From assembly GCA_945870475.1 (NCBI GenBank), contig CAMBSR010000022.1, positions 1 to 15,832 on the forward strand: a stretch of 15,832 nucleotides of DNA. The letters are read 5' to 3'. The notes under the pieces are model-generated. The model was given only the letters and a program-made list of their open reading frames with translations. It searched no databases and was not told the DNA's origin. Position 1 is the first letter of the stretch; the number at the start of each line of letters is the position of its first letter. Made by a program: the position numbers and the translations under genes. This stretch comes from Phycisphaera mikurensis NBRC 102666 (lineage in GTDB: Bacteria > Planctomycetota > Phycisphaerae > Phycisphaerales > SM1A02). Of the stretch, positions 13,737 to 15,832 are shown in pieces.

Positions 13737-15602
13737 ATGCCCCACACGATCCCGCCCGTTCTCGGACGCTTGGCCCGTCTGATGCGCTGGTCTGCGCTTG
13801 CCGTCGGCCTCTCGTGTGCTGCCGAGGCACAGGCGCAGCTTCGCGTGGTGACCTACAACATCGTGGGCTTGGCGGGGAACCAGACCTCGCTGCGGGCCGT
13901 GATCTCCTCGTTGCACACCGACAACAAGCAGGGCTTTGCCACGCCGGTCGGGTTGTTCCTCTTTTCCGAGGTGGACACCGGTGACACGGCCGCATTGCTC
14001 GCGCTGGTCAACCAGGCGGCGCCCGCGGGCTACACGTACGCGCTCGCCACGTACACGGGCAGCGGCACCGAGGACGGCGCCAGCGGCGCCCAAGCCGCGA
14101 TCTACCGCACGGACCTCATCACCGAGATCCCCTCCGGCCACATCGACCTCTCCACGGGCGCGAGCCGCAATTCCGATCGCTGGCTCTTCCAGCTGAACGG
14201 CTACACGTCCGCCAATGCGCGCTTCTACGTGTACCAATCGCACCTGAAGGCATCCACGGGCTCCAGCAACGTCGCCACCCGCCTCTCCGGCGTGCAGACG
14301 CTGCGCGCAAACAGCGATGCGCTTGGCGTCGGTGTCCGCGCCATCTACAGCGGCGACATGAACTTCTACACGAGGACCGAGAGCGGCTACCAGGCGTTCA
14401 TCGCCGCCGGCAACGGCGCAGCGTTCGATCCGCTCGGCACCGCCGACTGGACCGGTGCCTCCAACGCGTGGAAGCACACGCAGAGCCCGCGCGACATCCT
14501 CGCCGACGGCCTGATCGGCGGCGGCATGGATGACCGCTTCGACATGATGCTGCCGACGGCGCAGCTCATGGACGGCGCGGGCATCGCCTTCATCACGGGC
14601 AGCTACCGCGCCGTGGGCAACGACGGCAACCACTACAACCTGGCGGTGAACAGCGGGACCAACTCGTACTTCCCCGCGGAGCTCAGCCGCTCGGCCGCGC
14701 TTGCCACCAACCTCTTCAATGCCGCCGACCATATCCCGGTGCTGGCGGATTTCCAGGTGCCCGCGTGGAACACCGCCGTCCTGGGCACCGTGCCGGCGCG
14801 CGTGGTGCAGGGTGCCACCGCCACCGCACAGGTCCGCGTGGCGAACGATGCGCCCGGCGACAGCGACCTCGGCGTGGATGCGCTCGACTACGTGGTCACC
14901 GGCTCCGGCGTCCTCTCCGGCGCGCTCTCCGGCACCGCGGTGCTGACTCCGTCGTACACCACGGTCAACGTGCCCGTCGTCACCTCGACGGTCGGCCTGC
15001 GCACCGGTACCGCCACGGTGACCAGCGCCAACGAGGCCGTGCAGAACCCGAGCATCCCGCTCAACGTCAGCATCCAGGTGCTGCGCGTCAGCAACCCGTC
15101 GTTCAACGCCGCGTCGGATGCCAACACGCTCACCGTGCCGATCTCCGCCTCGGTGGGCGGCGCGGCCGTGGAAGCCACCTTCCAGGTGAGCAACTTCGGA
15201 TTCAGCGCAGACCAGGCCACCATGGACATCGATGCCGTGCAGATCCCCTCCGGCCCGTTCTCGCTGGTGAGCGGCACGGCCACCGGCATCGGCGCCACGC
15301 CCGGCGCCGTGCGCGTGAAGTTCAACCCCGCGGGCCTGGCCGCCGGCACGTACACCGCCAATGCCACCGTGCAGACGAGCGATGAGAACGTCCCCGGCGC
15401 CACCACCGCGCAGGTGGTGGCCACGCTGAGCGCCACCATCGGCGGCGGCAACCCGGCCGACCTCAACGGTGACGGCGTGGTGAACGGCGCCGACCTCGGC
15501 TCGCTGCTGGCGCAGTGGGGCCAGCCCGGCACCGGTGACCTCAACGGCGACGGCATCGTGGGTGGCGCCGACATCGGCATCATGCTCGCCAACTGGGGTT
15601 AA
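13737..15602 (+). CDS. secreted endonuclease/exonuclease/phosphatase-fold protein with Ig-like domains and double dockerin-like tail
   Basis: The protein has 621 residues. A signal peptide (MRWSALAVGLSCAAEAQAQ from residue 16; the first 15 residues may be a leader) precedes an EEP (DNase I-like) domain at about 35-340. The catalytic pattern is present: VVTYNI (N41), SEVD (E78), QSHLKA (H169), SGDMNF (D207, N209) and ADHIPVLADF (D331, H332). Such enzymes cleave phosphodiester or phosphomonoester bonds of nucleic acids, phospholipids or inositol phosphates with Mg2+; the substrate here is unknown. Residues of about 350-570 look like two Ig-like beta-sandwich domains of the choice-of-anchor type. 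The C-terminus (573-621) holds two DLNGDGxVxGADxGxxLxxWG units, each with an EF-hand-type calcium loop. The start at 13737 has no Shine-Dalgarno; the ATG at 13782 is an alternative giving a tighter signal peptide. Location is outside the inner membrane, probably on the cell surface. Confidence 0.88.
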   Translation: MPHTIPPVLGRLARLMRWSALAVGLSCAAEAQAQLRVVTYNIVGLAGNQTSLRAVISSLHTDNKQGFATPVGLFLFSEVDTGDTAALLALVNQAAPAGYTYALATYTGSGTEDGASGAQAAIYRTDLITEIPSGHIDLSTGASRNSDRWLFQLNGYTSANARFYVYQSHLKASTGSSNVATRLSGVQTLRANSDALGVGVRAIYSGDMNFYTRTESGYQAFIAAGNGAAFDPLGTADWTGASNAWKHTQSPRDILADGLIGGGMDDRFDMMLPTAQLMDGAGIAFITGSYRAVGNDGNHYNLAVNSGTNSYFPAELSRSAALATNLFNAADHIPVLADFQVPAWNTAVLGTVPARVVQGATATAQVRVANDAPGDSDLGVDALDYVVTGSGVLSGALSGTAVLTPSYTTVNVPVVTSTVGLRTGTATVTSANEAVQNPSIPLNVSIQVLRVSNPSFNAASDANTLTVPISASVGGAAVEATFQVSNFGFSADQATMDIDAVQIPSGPFSLVSGTATGIGATPGAVRVKFNPAGLAAGTYTANATVQTSDENVPGATTAQVVATLSATIGGGNPADLNGDGVVNGADLGSLLAQWGQPGTGDLNGDGIVGGADIGIMLANWG

Positions 15603-15644
15603 TCGCTGGGGTTAATCGCTGGGGTTAATCGCTGGGGTTAACCG
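15593..15644. repeat. 13-bp direct repeat x 4 at and after the nuclease-fold gene stop
   Basis: The unit CTGGGGTTAATCG occurs at 15593-15605, 15606-15618 and 15619-15631, and as CTGGGGTTAACCG at 15632-15644. Copy one covers the last codons and TAA stop of the upstream gene. Because 13 is not a multiple of three and each unit contains TTAA, the four copies give TAA in all three + frames (15600, 15613, 15626, 15639) and all three - frames. It fills most of the 48-nt gap between two convergent genes. Confidence 0.92.
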
Positions 15645-15650
15645 CTTCGC

Positions 15651-15832
15651 TCACGCCGTGACGATTCGCATCTCGGGCAGCCGACCCACCGGGCGGCCGT
15701 GCGCATCGCATTCCACTGCCGCGATCTGTTCCACGACATCCATGCCTGCCGTCACGCGGCCGAACGCCGAGTACTGGCCGTCGAGGTGCGGCGCGTCGTC
15801 GAGGCAGATGAAGAACTGGCTGCCCGCCGAAT
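15651..15832 (-). CDS. cyclophilin-type peptidyl-prolyl isomerase, C-terminal part (5' end outside window)
   Basis: Only the last 59 residues are in the window. SAGSQFFICLDDAPHLDGQY followed by SAFGRVTAGMDVVEQI is the diagnostic core of cyclophilins, which catalyse cis-trans isomerisation of peptide bonds before proline and assist folding. The GSQFFI strand holds part of the active site. His stands in HLDG where human cyclophilin A has Trp121, as in many bacterial members, which usually bind cyclosporin weakly. The C-terminus is short (VGRLPEMRIVTA then TGA at 15653-15651). Whether the enzyme is cytosolic or exported cannot be told without its N-terminus. The gene converges on the nuclease-fold gene, with the 13-bp repeat block between them. 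Confidence 0.9.
   Translation of the reverse strand, partial: SAGSQFFICLDDAPHLDGQYSAFGRVTAGMDVVEQIAAVECDAHGRPVGRLPEMRIVTA

Noticed and set aside
11696..13984. Long open frame (762 codons) on the + strand opposite the M16 genes
   Set aside because: It is antisense to two well-supported peptidase genes, has Val/Leu/Arg/His-biased low-complexity translation and no domain; a usual by-product of GC-rich third positions.
13344..14732. 462-codon - strand frame spanning the divergent M16/nuclease-fold gap
   Set aside because: It is a shadow of both genes in another frame and crosses the region expected to hold both promoters.

Overview
The window is about 68% GC by eye and looks like a chromosomal stretch from a Planctomycetota bacterium, probably class Phycisphaerae. 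Three kinds of evidence support this. Two unrelated exported-type proteins end in calcium-loop tags of the form DLNGDG...LL..WG. A membrane protein carries the planctomycete-style CxxCGYDL zinc ribbon. MqnE indicates the futalosine route to menaquinone. The taxonomic call is inference; no rRNA or tRNA gene is present.

Layout, left to right. (1) A + strand run: the C-terminus of a ParA-type ATPase with a long Lys/Ala-rich tail (2-655), a VanZ-like membrane protein with two zinc ribbons (664-1833) and an FAD-dependent oxidoreductase (1845-3122). Gaps of 8 and 11 nt suggest one operon. (2) A - strand lipoprotein (3112-3630), whose end overlaps the oxidoreductase, is divergent from murJ (3696-5285, lipid II flippase). 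(3) A perfect 35-bp inverted repeat with a GCAA loop fills the whole gap between murJ and the next convergent gene. (4) A - strand pair: mqnE (7015-8304), then an RCC1-propeller/coiled-coil/dockerin-like protein (5357-7018) that overlaps its stop by 4 nt. (5) Two tandem + strand secreted proteins (8491-9255, 9314-9922) that appear to be diverged paralogues, followed by a hairpin terminator. (6) A - strand pair of M16 peptidase-family proteins: a zinc-site-bearing subunit (11720-13609) and a lipoprotein subunit lacking the zinc site (10008-11684). (7) A + strand secreted endonuclease/exonuclease/phosphatase-fold protein with two Ig-like domains and a double dockerin-like tail (13737-15602). (8) A 13-bp x 4 tandem repeat, then the C-terminus of a cyclophilin-type prolyl isomerase on the - strand (15651-15832, runs off the window).

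Functionally the region mixes housekeeping genes (chromosome partition, peptidoglycan precursor export, menaquinone synthesis, protein folding) with envelope and secreted proteins. I see no CRISPR array, insertion sequence, prophage or recognisable defence island. The least explained elements are non-coding: the perfect 35-bp hairpin spanning the murJ junction, and the 13-bp repeat that places TAA stops in all six frames between two convergent genes. Among the proteins, the histone H1-like tail on ParA, the propeller protein with an export-type tail but no visible signal peptide, and the tandem secreted paralogues deserve a second look.
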